Notes under the pieces: generated by a model | Databases searched by the model: none | What the model was told of the DNA's origin: nothing | Seen by the model: the letters and a program-made list of their open reading frames with translations, nothing else | Assembly (NCBI RefSeq): GCF_023380205.1 | Contig: NZ_CP093361.1 | Coordinates: 806,001-870,000 of the forward strand | Direction: 5' to 3' | Source: Nicoliella spurrieriana | GTDB lineage: Bacteria > Bacillota > Bacilli > Lactobacillales > Lactobacillaceae | DNA: 64,000 bases | Program-made: the position numbers and the translations under genes | Shown here: positions 36,025 to 45,027 of the stretch, piece by piece | How the letters are laid out: the number at the start of each line of letters is the position of its first letter | Position numbering within the stretch: the stretch's first letter is position 1

Positions 36025-37416
36025 TTGAGTTTAGTTTCTAAGATGTTTAGAAAAGAATCGCTGGACAATTACATGGATCAAGACAGTAATTTAAAGCGGA
36101 CCATGGGAGCATGGGATTTAATTGCGATGGGGGTCGGAACCGTGATCGGGGCCGGAATCTTCATCCTACCCGGGACGGTGGCTGCCACGACGGCTGGGCC
36201 TGGAATTATCTTTTCGTTTATCGTGGCTACGATTGTCTGTTCACTCAGTGCAATGTGTTATGCTGAATTTTCGTCTTCAATGCCGGTCGCCGGAAGTGCG
36301 TATTCATATGGAAACGTCGTCTTCGGTGAAATCGTGGGTTGGGTGTTAGGCTGGGCGTTAGTCCTTGAATATACACTATCGGTGGCTACGGTCGCTGTGG
36401 GGTGGTCAGCCTACTTCCAAACCTTTTTAGGTGGATTTGGGATTCACATTCCAAAGGCGTTGAGTGGCTTTTATGACCCTAGCAAGGGGACGTACGTGAA
36501 CCTATTCGCGATTTTAATCGTCCTTTTGATTTCATTTATTTTAACGCGGGGGACGAAGTCATCGACGCGCTTGAATAACATTATCGTGGTCATTAAGGTC
36601 TTGATCATTATCTTATTCCTAGTGGTCGGGGCATTCTACGTGAAGCCAAGTAACTGGAACCCGTTACTACCATTTGGAACAGCAGGAATCTTCCATGGAG
36701 CTTCGGCGGTCTTTTTTGCCTACCTCGGGTTTGACTGTGTGTCATCAGCAGCATCCGAAGTTAAGAACCCGAAGAAGAACATGCCGATCGGGATTTTAGG
36801 AACGCTATTTATCTGTACGATCTTGTATGTTTTAGTATCATTAGTCCTGACTGGAATGGTGCACTACAAGGAATTGAACGTTGCGGATCCCGTATCATTT
36901 GCCTTGCAATTAGTGAACCAAAACGCCGTTGCCGGCATCATTGCGGTCGGAGCGTTAGCCGGGATGTTCACCATGATGTTGACCATGATCTACGGTGGTT
37001 CCAGATTGCTCTATTCGATGGGGCGGGATGGTTTACTACCAAGACACCTGCACAAGGTGAACCACAATAACGTGCCCCACCACAGTGTGTTGATCGTAAC
37101 GATTGTGATTGCCGTGATGAGTGGCTTTGTGTCATTGGATAAGTTAGCCAGTTTGGTTAACATTGGGACTTTGATCGCCTTCATCGTGATTTCACTCGGG
37201 ATCTTACCACTGCGGAAGCGCAACGACATTCCGAACCAAGGGTTCCAGGTACCATGGTATCCATACTTACCGATCATCTCAGCTGCATTGAGTTTTCTAA
37301 TTGCGACCCAATTACCATTGGATACGGTCTTGACCGCATTGGTTTGGTTCGCGCTAGGGTTGGTCCTCTACTTCTCGTATGGGATGCGCCACAGTACCAT
37401 GAATAAAAATGAGTAA
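36025..37416 (+). CDS. APC-family amino acid permease
   Basis: A 463-residue carrier with about 12 membrane spans. The GTVIGAGIFILPG segment (first span, substrate-binding Gly-rich loop), AFFAYLGFD (sixth span) and GGSRLLYSMGRDGLLP are hallmarks of the cationic-amino-acid/YfnA group. TTG start at 36025, 7 nt after AAGGAGG. Function inferred: uptake or exchange of an amino acid. It is flanked by EamA transporters, which may export the same kind of compound. Confidence 0.88.
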   Translation: MSLVSKMFRKESLDNYMDQDSNLKRTMGAWDLIAMGVGTVIGAGIFILPGTVAATTAGPGIIFSFIVATIVCSLSAMCYAEFSSSMPVAGSAYSYGNVVFGEIVGWVLGWALVLEYTLSVATVAVGWSAYFQTFLGGFGIHIPKALSGFYDPSKGTYVNLFAILIVLLISFILTRGTKSSTRLNNIIVVIKVLIIILFLVVGAFYVKPSNWNPLLPFGTAGIFHGASAVFFAYLGFDCVSSAASEVKNPKKNMPIGILGTLFICTILYVLVSLVLTGMVHYKELNVADPVSFALQLVNQNAVAGIIAVGALAGMFTMMLTMIYGGSRLLYSMGRDGLLPRHLHKVNHNNVPHHSVLIVTIVIAVMSGFVSLDKLASLVNIGTLIAFIVISLGILPLRKRNDIPNQGFQVPWYPYLPIISAALSFLIATQLPLDTVLTALVWFALGLVLYFSYGMRHSTMNKNE

Positions 37417-37491
37417 ATTTCTCCTCTAAATTTAATTTTAATCGTGTAAAATAAATCGCGAGATTAATTATTGATTATTTGAGGTGTAACA

Positions 37492-38472
37492 ATGCAAGAT
37501 AAGCAACAAGGAAGGGAAAACGTTGCCCGCGGAATTTTTTGGTCAGCAATGGCTTCGTCGCTATGGGCGTTTTCCGGAATTTTAATGCAAATGGTCGCTA
37601 AGAACGGTGCAATCCCAGTTGATTGGTTCATTTCTGCCAGAACTTCAGTGGCGGGAATCTTACTGTTGATTATTGGGGCGTTCCACGTTAAAAAGGATAT
37701 CTTTAAGGTCTTTAAGGATCGGCATTCGATCATGTTATTATTGATCTATAGTTTGTTCGGACTCGCGGTGAACATGTCGACGTTCTACATGGCAATTCAA
37801 ACCGGGAACGCACCGACGGCCACGCTATTACAATACATGGCACCGATCTTTATCGTTCTTTACAAGTTCATCTTTCAGGGGAACAAGCCCCTAAAGGCTG
37901 ACGTGTTGGTCTTCTTTATCGCATTAGTCGGGATCGTGTTGTCCGTTACCAAGGGGAACTTAAACGAATTGGCGATTCCATTCGTTTCGATCCTATGGGG
38001 ATTGGGTTCGGCCGTTTCAGCTGCCATCTACTACTCGGTTCCACAACCACTGTCCCGTGAAAATTCACCGTTCGTGGTCTTGGGCTGGGGAACGTTGATT
38101 GCCAGTGTGCCGTTTAACATCTTCTACGTAGCCGTGCACCACGCACCATTCTTCATCGCCGCACCAAAGCAAGTGACCGCTAGTCCATTGGTATTAGTGG
38201 GACTAGGTGGAGTTATCTTGGTCGGGACGATCGGAGCATTCTCATCCATGATTTACAGTTTGAAGTTTGCTTCTTCAGAAGTGCTCAGTATCGTGGATGC
38301 CGTTGAACCAGCAATGACGTTCATCTTGAGTTTGATTTGTACGTTGATTCCAATTGCTTTGATTCAGTCGTTAGGGGTTCCGTTCGACCTGATCGAATGT
38401 ATTGGTGCAGCGTTGGTAATCTATTCAATTTACCTCCTGCAACGGATTCATCGGAACCACGCGGGAAACTGA
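37492..38472 (+). CDS. DMT-superfamily (EamA) transporter
   Basis: A 326-residue ten-span EamA protein: SSLWAFSGILMQ in span 1, LQYMAPIFI in span 4, the repeated second half, and a C-terminal ERI-like basic tail. GAGGTG precedes ATG 37492. It is closely similar to the frameshifted copy that follows 77 bp later (for example TGNAPTATLLQYMAPIFIV against EGNAAASTILQYLAPIFIV), so the two come from a tandem duplication. Substrate unknown. Confidence 0.87.
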   Translation: MQDKQQGRENVARGIFWSAMASSLWAFSGILMQMVAKNGAIPVDWFISARTSVAGILLLIIGAFHVKKDIFKVFKDRHSIMLLLIYSLFGLAVNMSTFYMAIQTGNAPTATLLQYMAPIFIVLYKFIFQGNKPLKADVLVFFIALVGIVLSVTKGNLNELAIPFVSILWGLGSAVSAAIYYSVPQPLSRENSPFVVLGWGTLIASVPFNIFYVAVHHAPFFIAAPKQVTASPLVLVGLGGVILVGTIGAFSSMIYSLKFASSEVLSIVDAVEPAMTFILSLICTLIPIALIQSLGVPFDLIECIGAALVIYSIYLLQRIHRNHAGN

Positions 38473-38549
38473 TAGTAATTTTAAAGCGCCTTGACCAGTT
38501 GGTTCGGGGCGCTTTTGATGTGAAGCATAATATTAATGGGGTGAATTGA

Positions 38550-39531
38550 ATGGAAAATCAAAGGGAGCAATCCGTTAGGACTCAGACCATGACGGGAATT
38601 ATTTGGGCAATTTTTGCATCAACGCTGTGGGGGATTTCAGGAACGATTCTGCAGTTAATTTCCAATCCCAAGACCGGTTTTTCGATGCCGGCACCATGGT
38701 TTCTATCGGTCCGGACGCTAACTTCCGGGGGTGTTGTTATTGATCATTGCCGCGTGCATGTACCGGGGCGCCATCTTTAACGTCTTTAAAACCGGCCGGC
38801 AATTACTTTGGTTAATTGCATACGGCATCTTTGGGATTGGCGCGAACCTACTGATCTTCTACATTAGTGTGCAGGAGGGGAACGCCGCTGCTTCGACGAT
38901 TTTGCAGTACCTTGCACCGATCTTCATTGTGGTCGGCAGCATCTTGTTCCAACACAAACGCCCAGAATTAAGCGACCTAGTGGTATTTGCAATTGCATTG
39001 GTTGGGGTGTTGCTCTCGATCACCCAGGGGGACCTATCGAAGCTTTCGATCTCGCTCAGTTCATTGCTGTGGGGAATTGGTTCCGGAATCACCGCCGCCT
39101 TTTACGTCGTGTTACCGCGGCCGGTGTTAAGGGATAACCCGCCAATCGTGGTGTTAGGCTGGGGGACGTTAATTGCCGGGGTCGTCTTTAATGCCGACTT
39201 TATCATCCGCAACCACGCGCCGTTTTGGAATGCAGCTCCTAAGCTGCCTGCCGTGAGCTTTTTGGGCGTTAACGTGGCGTTAATTGCCATCGGTGGGGTG
39301 GTATTGTTAGGAACCGTCTTTCCGTTCCTATCACTACTCCACGCCTCTAAATTTGCCAGTTCTGAGGTGGTCAGCCTAGTGGATGCGACCCAACCGGTCG
39401 TGACCTTTATTTTAAGTATCATCTTTTTTGCACTCCGGCCGAAGCTAGTTGAGATCATCGGGGCGGTCTTGGTAATCGTGGCAATTTCACTACTGCAATA
39501 TTTCCATAGTCGCCAGGGGGCTAAAAGTTAA
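38550..39531 (+). pseudogene. frameshifted DMT/EamA transporter (tandem copy)
   Basis: Residues 1-60 are in one frame from ATG 38550 and the remaining ~266 in the next frame, ending at 39531. The break falls in a run of five G (38728-38732). With four G the text reads TSGVLLLIIAACMYRG, matching TSVAGILLLIIGAFHVKK of the upstream paralogue. The rest of the frame is intact and well conserved, so the change is recent, a phase-variable slip, or a sequencing error. If read through it would be a normal ~326-residue transporter. Confidence 0.85.
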
Positions 39532-39572
39532 GAATTGAGATTATTACCATTTTGAAAATGATTTTAAGCTAT

Positions 39573-39612
39573 AATAAGAATACCCACTTTTGATCAGTGG
39601 GTATTCTTATTT
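39573..39612 (+). terminator. rho-independent terminator
   Basis: A 15-16-bp stem (AATAAGAATACCCAC with GTGGGTATTCTTATT). A TATAAT at 39570-39575 overlaps its foot, but no matching -35 was found. Confidence 0.8.
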
Positions 39613-39639
39613 AATTTGAAGTTAAGGAGTTTTTATTGG

Positions 39640-41367
39640 ATGGCTAACCAAAAGTGGCGTCAGCTGTGGCCATATTTGATTATCGCAATCGTTGCGGTGG
39701 TCGAAATCTTACCACAGATACTGACTAAATCTTACATTGTAGGGATTGATTCGATTTTTCACATGAACCGCTTTTATGATGCGGCAATGCAGATTAAAAC
39801 CGGTCATTTTAACTACTTCCAGTCCTTTTTCGGCTACCAACAAACCGGTCGGGTGATTAATGCACTCTATGGGCCATTATTTGCTTATTTTAACGGGATA
39901 CTACTGCTGATTGCTGGGACGTGGTTCAAATTCCAGCTCTTGACCAGTTGGCTCTACCTTTCAATTTCAGGCTGGTTAATGTATCGCCTGGCGATTAAGA
40001 ATCGGGTGGCACCGGGGCCGGCAGTCGTGGTCAGCGCGATGTATTTACTATCATCGCCCATGCTCTCGTGGGTTTCTGGAACGCAGTTTACCGGCCTGGG
40101 CGCCATGTTTACTCCGCTAGTCATGCTAGCCGGGACGAACATGATGCGCAGGGACAAAATTACCGTGATTCCATTGGCCCTTTCGATGACGTTGGTCATT
40201 CAAATGCACTTGATGACGAGTATCATCTGTGCGACAGCTTTGATTCCATTCTTCATCGTGGCGTTCATTTACAGTCACCACCGGGGCCAGCTCTGCTTAG
40301 ACCTATTGAAGGCGGTGGGGCTAACGCTGCTTTTGACCGCCAACGTCTGGGGGGCAATGTTAGAACTATTTAAATCCAATACGTTACTGCCGGTTGCACC
40401 CCAGTTAGTAATGAGTGAAAATGCGTTCAACGTCATTAACACCCATTCATACGTTTTAGTGCCGGTTTATACCATCTTATACTTATTAGTGACGATCTAT
40501 GTAGTTAAGCACTGGCGGCAGTTAAACCTGTTTACGAAGGTGATTTTTGGCAATTCAATGCTGTTCTTATGGTTGTCATCGTACTTCTTCCCGTGGAACT
40601 GGATTCAAAAAATGGTTCCAGGAGTGGCGTATTACATTCAAATGCCAGCCCGCTTCTACGTCGTATCGTTTGCGCTGTTGTTTTTAATGGTCGGGATCAT
40701 CTTGACTCACCAAGCCCCGCACTGGTTGCAAGTTACCAAGTGGTGGCTGGCTACTTTGGCGTTTTTGGGCATCTTTGGGGTGGCTGCCGGGACCGTGATT
40801 TTAGGAACGGTGTCATACCATGCCGACCGGGTGGTTGATAACCCTACGAACCTGAAGTTTCACACTAAGCGGCCGCAAAAATTGCGGGCGGCGTTGCACT
40901 CGGCGCACCTAAAGACGGCGCTAACGGATATGACCAAGTCGACTCCGGACTACCTCCCGATTAAACGGGCGCTAGCGCCAGATCAATACTTTCCATTTCA
41001 TCCGTACCATGCTTACACCGTTACGGCGATTAAGAAGAACCATCACCATGTCCGCAAACAAGTGACGCAAAACGGGCTGCGGGTGACGTGGGTGAATTCC
41101 GCTAAGCATGCGAAAATGATTCGCATACCGGTCTTCAAATACGCCCATACGAGCGTGGCCCGGGACGGCAAACCATTTACGGCCTATCGGACCTCAAAGG
41201 TGGGGGCGCTAATTGTGAAGTCGCACCCAGGTAAGAACCACCTCACGATTGGCTATCGGGCTAGTCGCTGGTTCAAAGCGTTGATTTTGATCCAAGTCCT
41301 AGGCGTGATCGGGCTGATTGGCCTGCTGGGCTATCGAGGCCTTAAAAATAACCATCAAAAAAGTTGA
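39640..41367 (+). CDS. polytopic membrane protein, GT-C/PTPS-related type
   Basis: A 575-residue protein from ATG 39640 (AAGGAG upstream; an in-frame TTG at 39616 overlaps the ribosome site). About 10-11 membrane spans are followed by a 180-residue soluble C-terminal part and a last span near the end. The N-terminal GIDSIFHMNRFYDA and INALYGPLFAYFNG segments resemble the PTPS-related membrane family, which shares the GT-C glycosyltransferase layout, with an acidic residue in the first external loop. Probable role: transfer of a sugar or modification of a wall polymer. Monocistronic between two terminators. Confidence 0.7.
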   Translation: MANQKWRQLWPYLIIAIVAVVEILPQILTKSYIVGIDSIFHMNRFYDAAMQIKTGHFNYFQSFFGYQQTGRVINALYGPLFAYFNGILLLIAGTWFKFQLLTSWLYLSISGWLMYRLAIKNRVAPGPAVVVSAMYLLSSPMLSWVSGTQFTGLGAMFTPLVMLAGTNMMRRDKITVIPLALSMTLVIQMHLMTSIICATALIPFFIVAFIYSHHRGQLCLDLLKAVGLTLLLTANVWGAMLELFKSNTLLPVAPQLVMSENAFNVINTHSYVLVPVYTILYLLVTIYVVKHWRQLNLFTKVIFGNSMLFLWLSSYFFPWNWIQKMVPGVAYYIQMPARFYVVSFALLFLMVGIILTHQAPHWLQVTKWWLATLAFLGIFGVAAGTVILGTVSYHADRVVDNPTNLKFHTKRPQKLRAALHSAHLKTALTDMTKSTPDYLPIKRALAPDQYFPFHPYHAYTVTAIKKNHHHVRKQVTQNGLRVTWVNSAKHAKMIRIPVFKYAHTSVARDGKPFTAYRTSKVGALIVKSHPGKNHLTIGYRASRWFKALILIQVLGVIGLIGLLGYRGLKNNHQKS

Positions 41368-41391
41368 TTCCAAGCGGAATCAACTTTTTTT
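41356..41391. terminator. bidirectional terminator
   Basis: AAAAAAGTTGATTCC-aagc-GGAATCAACTTTTTT between converging genes. Confidence 0.9.
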
Positions 41392-42067
41392 AATGGACGC
41401 GGTCACGCGCATTGAAGTTATGGACTAGCCTAGGGCAGATGATGCGATCAGCTAACCCGATCAACACTCCGTTACCCAGAAATGAATAAACGGTCCCGAT
41501 GTTCACTGCGTAAATCCGTCCCTGGTAGCTGGCACAAGCGATTAGGATTAGGATCGGAATCGCCATGTCTAAAAATTGCGAAAGGACTGCGCTATGATGG
41601 CAATACTTGAAGCGTAAAATGTTGCTCATGTCATCATTCGGGTGCATAAACAAATTGGCGCGTTGGTATAACGAAATCCCGATACAAAAGAGGGTGACCC
41701 CAAAGAGGGCCATCATGATTCTGACACCGACGCTGGCATCTTGGAAGTGCCAGTGGTGAAATAAATTGGTCACAAGGTCGATTAAATAGCTAAAACAAAG
41801 GATGTAGCTAAACTCCTCGCAGAGCCGGAGCCAGTCGAAATGCCGAATTAAAAGCTGGTTGGCAATGATGTTGAAGATGCCAAAGGCCATTATGTAAGTT
41901 CCGATTGGCAACCCCGTGATGAGGTGTAAATTGACCGCTGAAGCAGTCCAAATTCCGGCACCCTCCCCAGAGATGATCGTGAATGCATTGCCAATTGCGT
42001 TGATCAATAGGCCCGCAATGAGGGCGCTGATTCTGATGTGAATGCCGTTATTGTGATTGGAATAAAT
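41390..42067 (-). CDS. YczE-family membrane protein with an apparent ATT start codon
   Basis: A 225-residue protein with about five to six spans. The N-terminal text ALIAGLLINAIGNAFTI and IWTASAVNLH matches the YczE family pattern. Only a TTG at 42007 exists downstream, and it would remove half of the first span. GGGAGG (42075-42080) lies 7 nt before ATT 42065-42067, and the frame from that ATT contains the missing family sequence. No ATG, GTG or TTG occurs between. Function of the family is unknown; some members are found near transporters or antibiotic genes. Converges with the upstream membrane protein gene. Confidence 0.75.
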   Translation of the reverse strand: MYSNHNNGIHIRISALIAGLLINAIGNAFTIISGEGAGIWTASAVNLHLITGLPIGTYIMAFGIFNIIANQLLIRHFDWLRLCEEFSYILCFSYLIDLVTNLFHHWHFQDASVGVRIMMALFGVTLFCIGISLYQRANLFMHPNDDMSNILRFKYCHHSAVLSQFLDMAIPILILIACASYQGRIYAVNIGTVYSFLGNGVLIGLADRIICPRLVHNFNARDRVH

Positions 42068-42140
42068 ATGAAGACCTCCCGAATGGTAATATTATCTTGT
42101 AGCAAATGATGGTATGATAGAAACAAAATGAGGTGATTGA

Positions 42141-42455
42141 ATGAAGGGCAAGTACAAGGTCAACCGCTACGTCGGGGTCCCGGTGGAAACCGATAATTCT
42201 GGAAATTATCAAATTAAACGGGATGGCGATGGGGGCTTTAAGCTCCATGATTGGCGCACCGGTAAGCATACGAACGGTAAGTTTAAGCAGGTCGGCCAGA
42301 TTTTTCTGACTGAAAATAACCTGAAGGTCGCAGTGGTCGCTTACGAACCGGTGGCGTTTAACCATCGTCATGCGTACACCCCACTACAACGGTTCACGTC
42401 CGAAACGGTACCGACAGCTTTGATTGAAACTGCAAAAAAGGCACTTAATTCATAA
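42141..42455 (+). CDS. hypothetical basic protein, 104 aa
   Basis: GAGGTG precedes ATG 42141. The product is soluble, basic and rich in Lys, Tyr and Asn, with beta-strand-like text in the first 70 residues and a short C-terminal helix. Family not recognised. It is transcribed divergently from the YczE-type gene. A 9-bp inverted repeat at the gene end (42444-42466) lacks a T tract. Confidence 0.7.
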   Translation: MKGKYKVNRYVGVPVETDNSGNYQIKRDGDGGFKLHDWRTGKHTNGKFKQVGQIFLTENNLKVAVVAYEPVAFNHRHAYTPLQRFTSETVPTALIETAKKALNS

Positions 42456-42504
42456 GAATTAAGCACCCTGATGAGTAAAATATTGAGTGTTGGAGGAACA
42501 ATGA

Positions 42505-42720
42505 CTATTTCTTCAATACCTTTTCGGCATTAGCCTTGACTTCGTCGTCTGACATGGCTTCATATTTGTCCATTTCATCAGAAGTCTTGATAGTGTCGTG
42601 ATTATTGTGTTCCATAAAGTAGTCCCACAATGCGTCTCTAACTGGGGTATCTGAATCGCTCCAGTCGTAAACTTCACTCATTTTTCTATCTAAAGTAGTA
42701 TCTTCTTCAAAATCTGCCAT
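42505..42720 (-). CDS. small acidic protein, 71 aa
   Basis: GGGAG precedes ATG 42720. The product is strongly acidic, with many Asp and Glu and a basic Lys-Lys end, and no membrane segment. It resembles in composition the acidic protein at 11126-11512 (both end in KVLK or KVLKK), which may reflect a shared small family. Function unknown. Confidence 0.7.
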   Translation of the reverse strand: MADFEEDTTLDRKMSEVYDWSDSDTPVRDALWDYFMEHNNHDTIKTSDEMDKYEAMSDDEVKANAEKVLKK

Positions 42721-42865
42721 AATAAGATCTCCCTTTCAATATATAAGACTCAATCTTATTATATAGCATTAGTGCAAAAAAATGTTGAATAATGCTCAAT
42801 AAATTTAATCATTTGAAATTTAGGCGATTGTAATATAAGATTGCAGAATAAGGGAAAAGTGGTGG

Positions 42866-43396
42866 ATGAACAAGATGAGAGATAAATTGGCGACCAAACG
42901 GAAAATTGTCGCTGGAATGATTAAATTGATGGACACGATGGCCTACCGCGACATTACGGTCAAGGAGATCTGCCAAGAGACCGGCGTGTCTCGAATGACG
43001 TATTACCGCAATTTTCATGATAAAAAAGAGTTGTTGACCTACCACTTTGATGGTTTATTTACTGACTTTATTCAGCAGGTCTCATCTAGTCATTCTAGGA
43101 CCTTTTTTGACATTGCAACCATTTTCTTTAACTTGATCAAGGCTGACCAACACTTTATGGAGTTATTGATTCAAAACGATTTAACGATCGTATTACGAGA
43201 ACGCCTCCGGTACTACATTGGAGGATTAGTCGACCAACGGGTCTTAAGGGTGCGCGAACGCTCATCCAAACTATTGATTTCGATGATTTCGGGGGGCTTG
43301 ACTGAGCTCTTGATTACCTGGACTCAAGATGGGATGCAAGAACCCGTGGAGTCGCTAGTCATTTTTGCTTCTAAGTACATGCATTTTAAAAATTAA
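42866..43396 (+). CDS. TetR-family transcriptional regulator
   Basis: A 176-residue protein. N-terminal HTH: ITVKEICQETGVSRMTYYRNF at about residues 31-51, then a helical domain resembling the DhaS/TetR_C_8 type common in lactobacilli. ATG 42866 follows a GTGG-rich weak ribosome site. Target unknown. Neighbours include a cold-shock gene on the other strand and a flavodoxin-like reductase downstream; neither is clearly linked. Confidence 0.85.
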   Translation: MNKMRDKLATKRKIVAGMIKLMDTMAYRDITVKEICQETGVSRMTYYRNFHDKKELLTYHFDGLFTDFIQQVSSSHSRTFFDIATIFFNLIKADQHFMELLIQNDLTIVLRERLRYYIGGLVDQRVLRVRERSSKLLISMISGGLTELLITWTQDGMQEPVESLVIFASKYMHFKN

Positions 43397-43403
43397 ACCA
43401 ACA

Positions 43404-43438
43404 AAAAAACGGTGTGGATAAAATCCACACCGTTTTTA
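43404..43438. terminator. bidirectional terminator
   Basis: AAAAACGGTGTGGAT-aaa-ATCCACACCGTTTTT between the converging TetR and cold-shock genes. Confidence 0.9.
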
Positions 43439-43454
43439 TTAAGTTAGTTAAAGA

Positions 43455-43658
43455 TTAACCTTCAACTGGAGTAACGTTAGCAGCTTGTGGGCCACGGTCG
43501 CCTTGTTCAACATCAAGGGTAACCTTTTCGCCTTCGTCTAAGGTCTTGAAGCCATCCTTGTTGATTGCTGAATAGTGAACAAAAACGTCACCGTTATCAG
43601 TAGTAATAAATCCGTATCCCTTGTCAGCGTTAAACCATTTTACAGTACCTTGTTCCAT
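43455..43658 (-). CDS. csp: cold-shock protein (CspA family)
   Basis: A 67-residue OB-fold RNA chaperone. RNP1 (KGYGFIT) and RNP2 (VFVHYSAI) are intact and the length is typical. It binds single-stranded RNA and melts secondary structure. The start is ATG 43658, behind GGAGG; a longer in-frame extension has no ribosome site. A promoter at 43779-43807 leaves a ~110-nt 5' leader, as usual for cold-shock genes regulated by mRNA folding. Confidence 0.95.
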   Translation of the reverse strand: MEQGTVKWFNADKGYGFITTDNGDVFVHYSAINKDGFKTLDEGEKVTLDVEQGDRGPQAANVTPVEG

Positions 43659-43778
43659 AATGTAGAACCTCCATATAAATAAAAATATTAAATGTATCAT
43701 TAAGCTTGAATCAGATTAAGGAAGTTTTATGAAAAACAAGAACCTTAAAAACTCGAAACTACGTAACACATTAATGTT

Positions 43779-43807
43779 ATAGTACCAGTGTTCTTAAAAA
43801 TTGTCAA
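43779..43807 (-). promoter_or_regulatory. promoter of csp with long 5' leader
   Basis: On the minus strand, TTGACA (43802-43807), 17 nt, TACTAT (43779-43784). The region 43659-43772 would be an untranslated leader. Confidence 0.65.
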
Positions 43808-43862
43808 CAATGCACGCTTGTCTTTTTTAAGTTAAAATGGGGATAAAGATTGATAAAAGGGG

Positions 43863-44582
43863 ATGGCACTTCAATTGAAAACATTAATCATTATTTCGCA
43901 TCCAGAAATTAAGGATTCCGGGACCCAGGCATTCCTAAAGGGAGCGTTACGGAATTTAAATGGCGTGACGTGGCATGGACTAGACACAAAATATCCAGAC
44001 TACCAAATCGACGTGGCTGCGGAGCAAAAGCAATTAGTCGCAGCCGACCGGATTATTTTTCAATTTCCGCTCTATTGGTATAGTTCTCCGGCGCTATTGA
44101 AACAGTGGGAGGATGACGTTTTAACACGTAACTTCACCCAAGTAAATCAAGATGGTCGGCTTGCGGGGAAGCAGTTAGGCATCGTCGTGACGCTCGGGAC
44201 TGCCGCTAAGAATTACACCGTCGGCGGCAGCGAAGGGGTGTCGATTTCGGAACTGATGAAGCCGTTTCAAGCGGTTGCCAAGCAGGCGGGGATGGACTTT
44301 TTGCCTCCATTCGTCGTGGACCGCTTTAAGTATCAAACCGCGCAGCAAAAGGCGCACTTATTGTTTGATTACCAAAACTACGTTAATAATCCCCACCCAG
44401 CCACATTTAAGGGCCAACAGGACTGGGTGATCGAACGCTTGCGTGATAAAGCCAGTCGGGAGGGTGATGCGACCCGCCAAACGTTGTTGAACCTGACAAT
44501 CGATCAAATCGAGCAAAATGAAGCGGAACTAGCTAGTTTGAAGGATCAAATCGAAATGATCAAACGGGGGGATGATGAATAA
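43863..44582 (+). CDS. NAD(P)H:quinone oxidoreductase-like flavoprotein
   Basis: A flavodoxin-2-fold protein of about 239 residues: LIIISHPEIKDSGTQAF at the N-terminus (FMN/FAD phosphate loop), FQFPLYWYSSPALLKQWEDDVL (flavin-contact loop typical of the YwrO/NQO1 group) and VVTLGTAAKNY. It has an extra C-terminal helix of about 45 residues. Start is uncertain: ATG 43863 abuts the GGGG ribosome site, so TTG 43875 is a real alternative. It overlaps the next small gene by 1 nt. Likely two-electron quinone reduction. Confidence 0.85.
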   Translation: MALQLKTLIIISHPEIKDSGTQAFLKGALRNLNGVTWHGLDTKYPDYQIDVAAEQKQLVAADRIIFQFPLYWYSSPALLKQWEDDVLTRNFTQVNQDGRLAGKQLGIVVTLGTAAKNYTVGGSEGVSISELMKPFQAVAKQAGMDFLPPFVVDRFKYQTAQQKAHLLFDYQNYVNNPHPATFKGQQDWVIERLRDKASREGDATRQTLLNLTIDQIEQNEAELASLKDQIEMIKRGDDE

Positions 44583-44758
44583 TGGAAAATAATGAATGGT
44601 TGTTAGAGCAATTACAAAAATTTGCAAAAACGGAACCGGACTTTCCTGACCGCTGCCTATTCGAAGCGGCCCAACGGATGGTTGTCGAACAGGCAAAGCG
44701 GATTCAACAGGCCAATGACGAATTGGATGGCCGGATTTGGAGCCCCGATAAGTGGTAA
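44582..44758 (+). CDS. small protein coupled to the quinone reductase, 58 aa
   Basis: ATG 44582 overlaps the stop of the reductase (TAATG), so translation is coupled. The 58-residue product is helical, with a Trp near each end (NNEWLLEQLQ, WSPDKW) and no membrane segment. Family not recognised. The tight coupling suggests a partner or regulator of the reductase, which is an inference. Confidence 0.6.
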   Translation: MENNEWLLEQLQKFAKTEPDFPDRCLFEAAQRMVVEQAKRIQQANDELDGRIWSPDKW

Positions 44759-44860
44759 TCCAACGGATTTATTTTTAGATTTGATTTTGAATGGTCTTTT
44801 GTATTATAATTAAATGGTATATTTCAAAGACAGACTAACAAGCAAAGGAGCGATAAAGTT

Positions 44861-44983
44861 ATGCGTATTTGTCATCCAAACGGTGTTCAAGGCCGTCGTC
44901 CAGTTAACCAAAAGAAGGACAAGAAGAAGAACAAAGAAATTTCTGCATTACAAAAATTCTTAAAGCAAAGTCCTGCTAAATAA
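44861..44983 (+). CDS. very basic small protein, 40 aa
   Basis: AAAGGAG lies upstream of ATG 44861, the stop is at 44981-44983, and a terminator follows at once. Twelve of 40 residues are Lys or Arg, with a KKDKKKNK run at about residues 23-30 and a short C-terminal helix. It looks like a small nucleic-acid- or ribosome-associated protein, but no family is recognised. Confidence 0.65.
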   Translation: MRICHPNGVQGRRPVNQKKDKKKNKEISALQKFLKQSPAK

Positions 44984-44989
44984 TAACAA

Positions 44990-45017
44990 TGCCCAGTAGA
45001 TTATACTGGGCTTTTTT
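44990..45017 (+). terminator. rho-independent terminator
   Basis: GCCCAGTA-gattа region: GCCCAGTA pairs with (T)ACTGGGC across about 6 nt, followed by six T. Confidence 0.85.
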
Positions 45018-45027
45018 ATTTGCTAAT

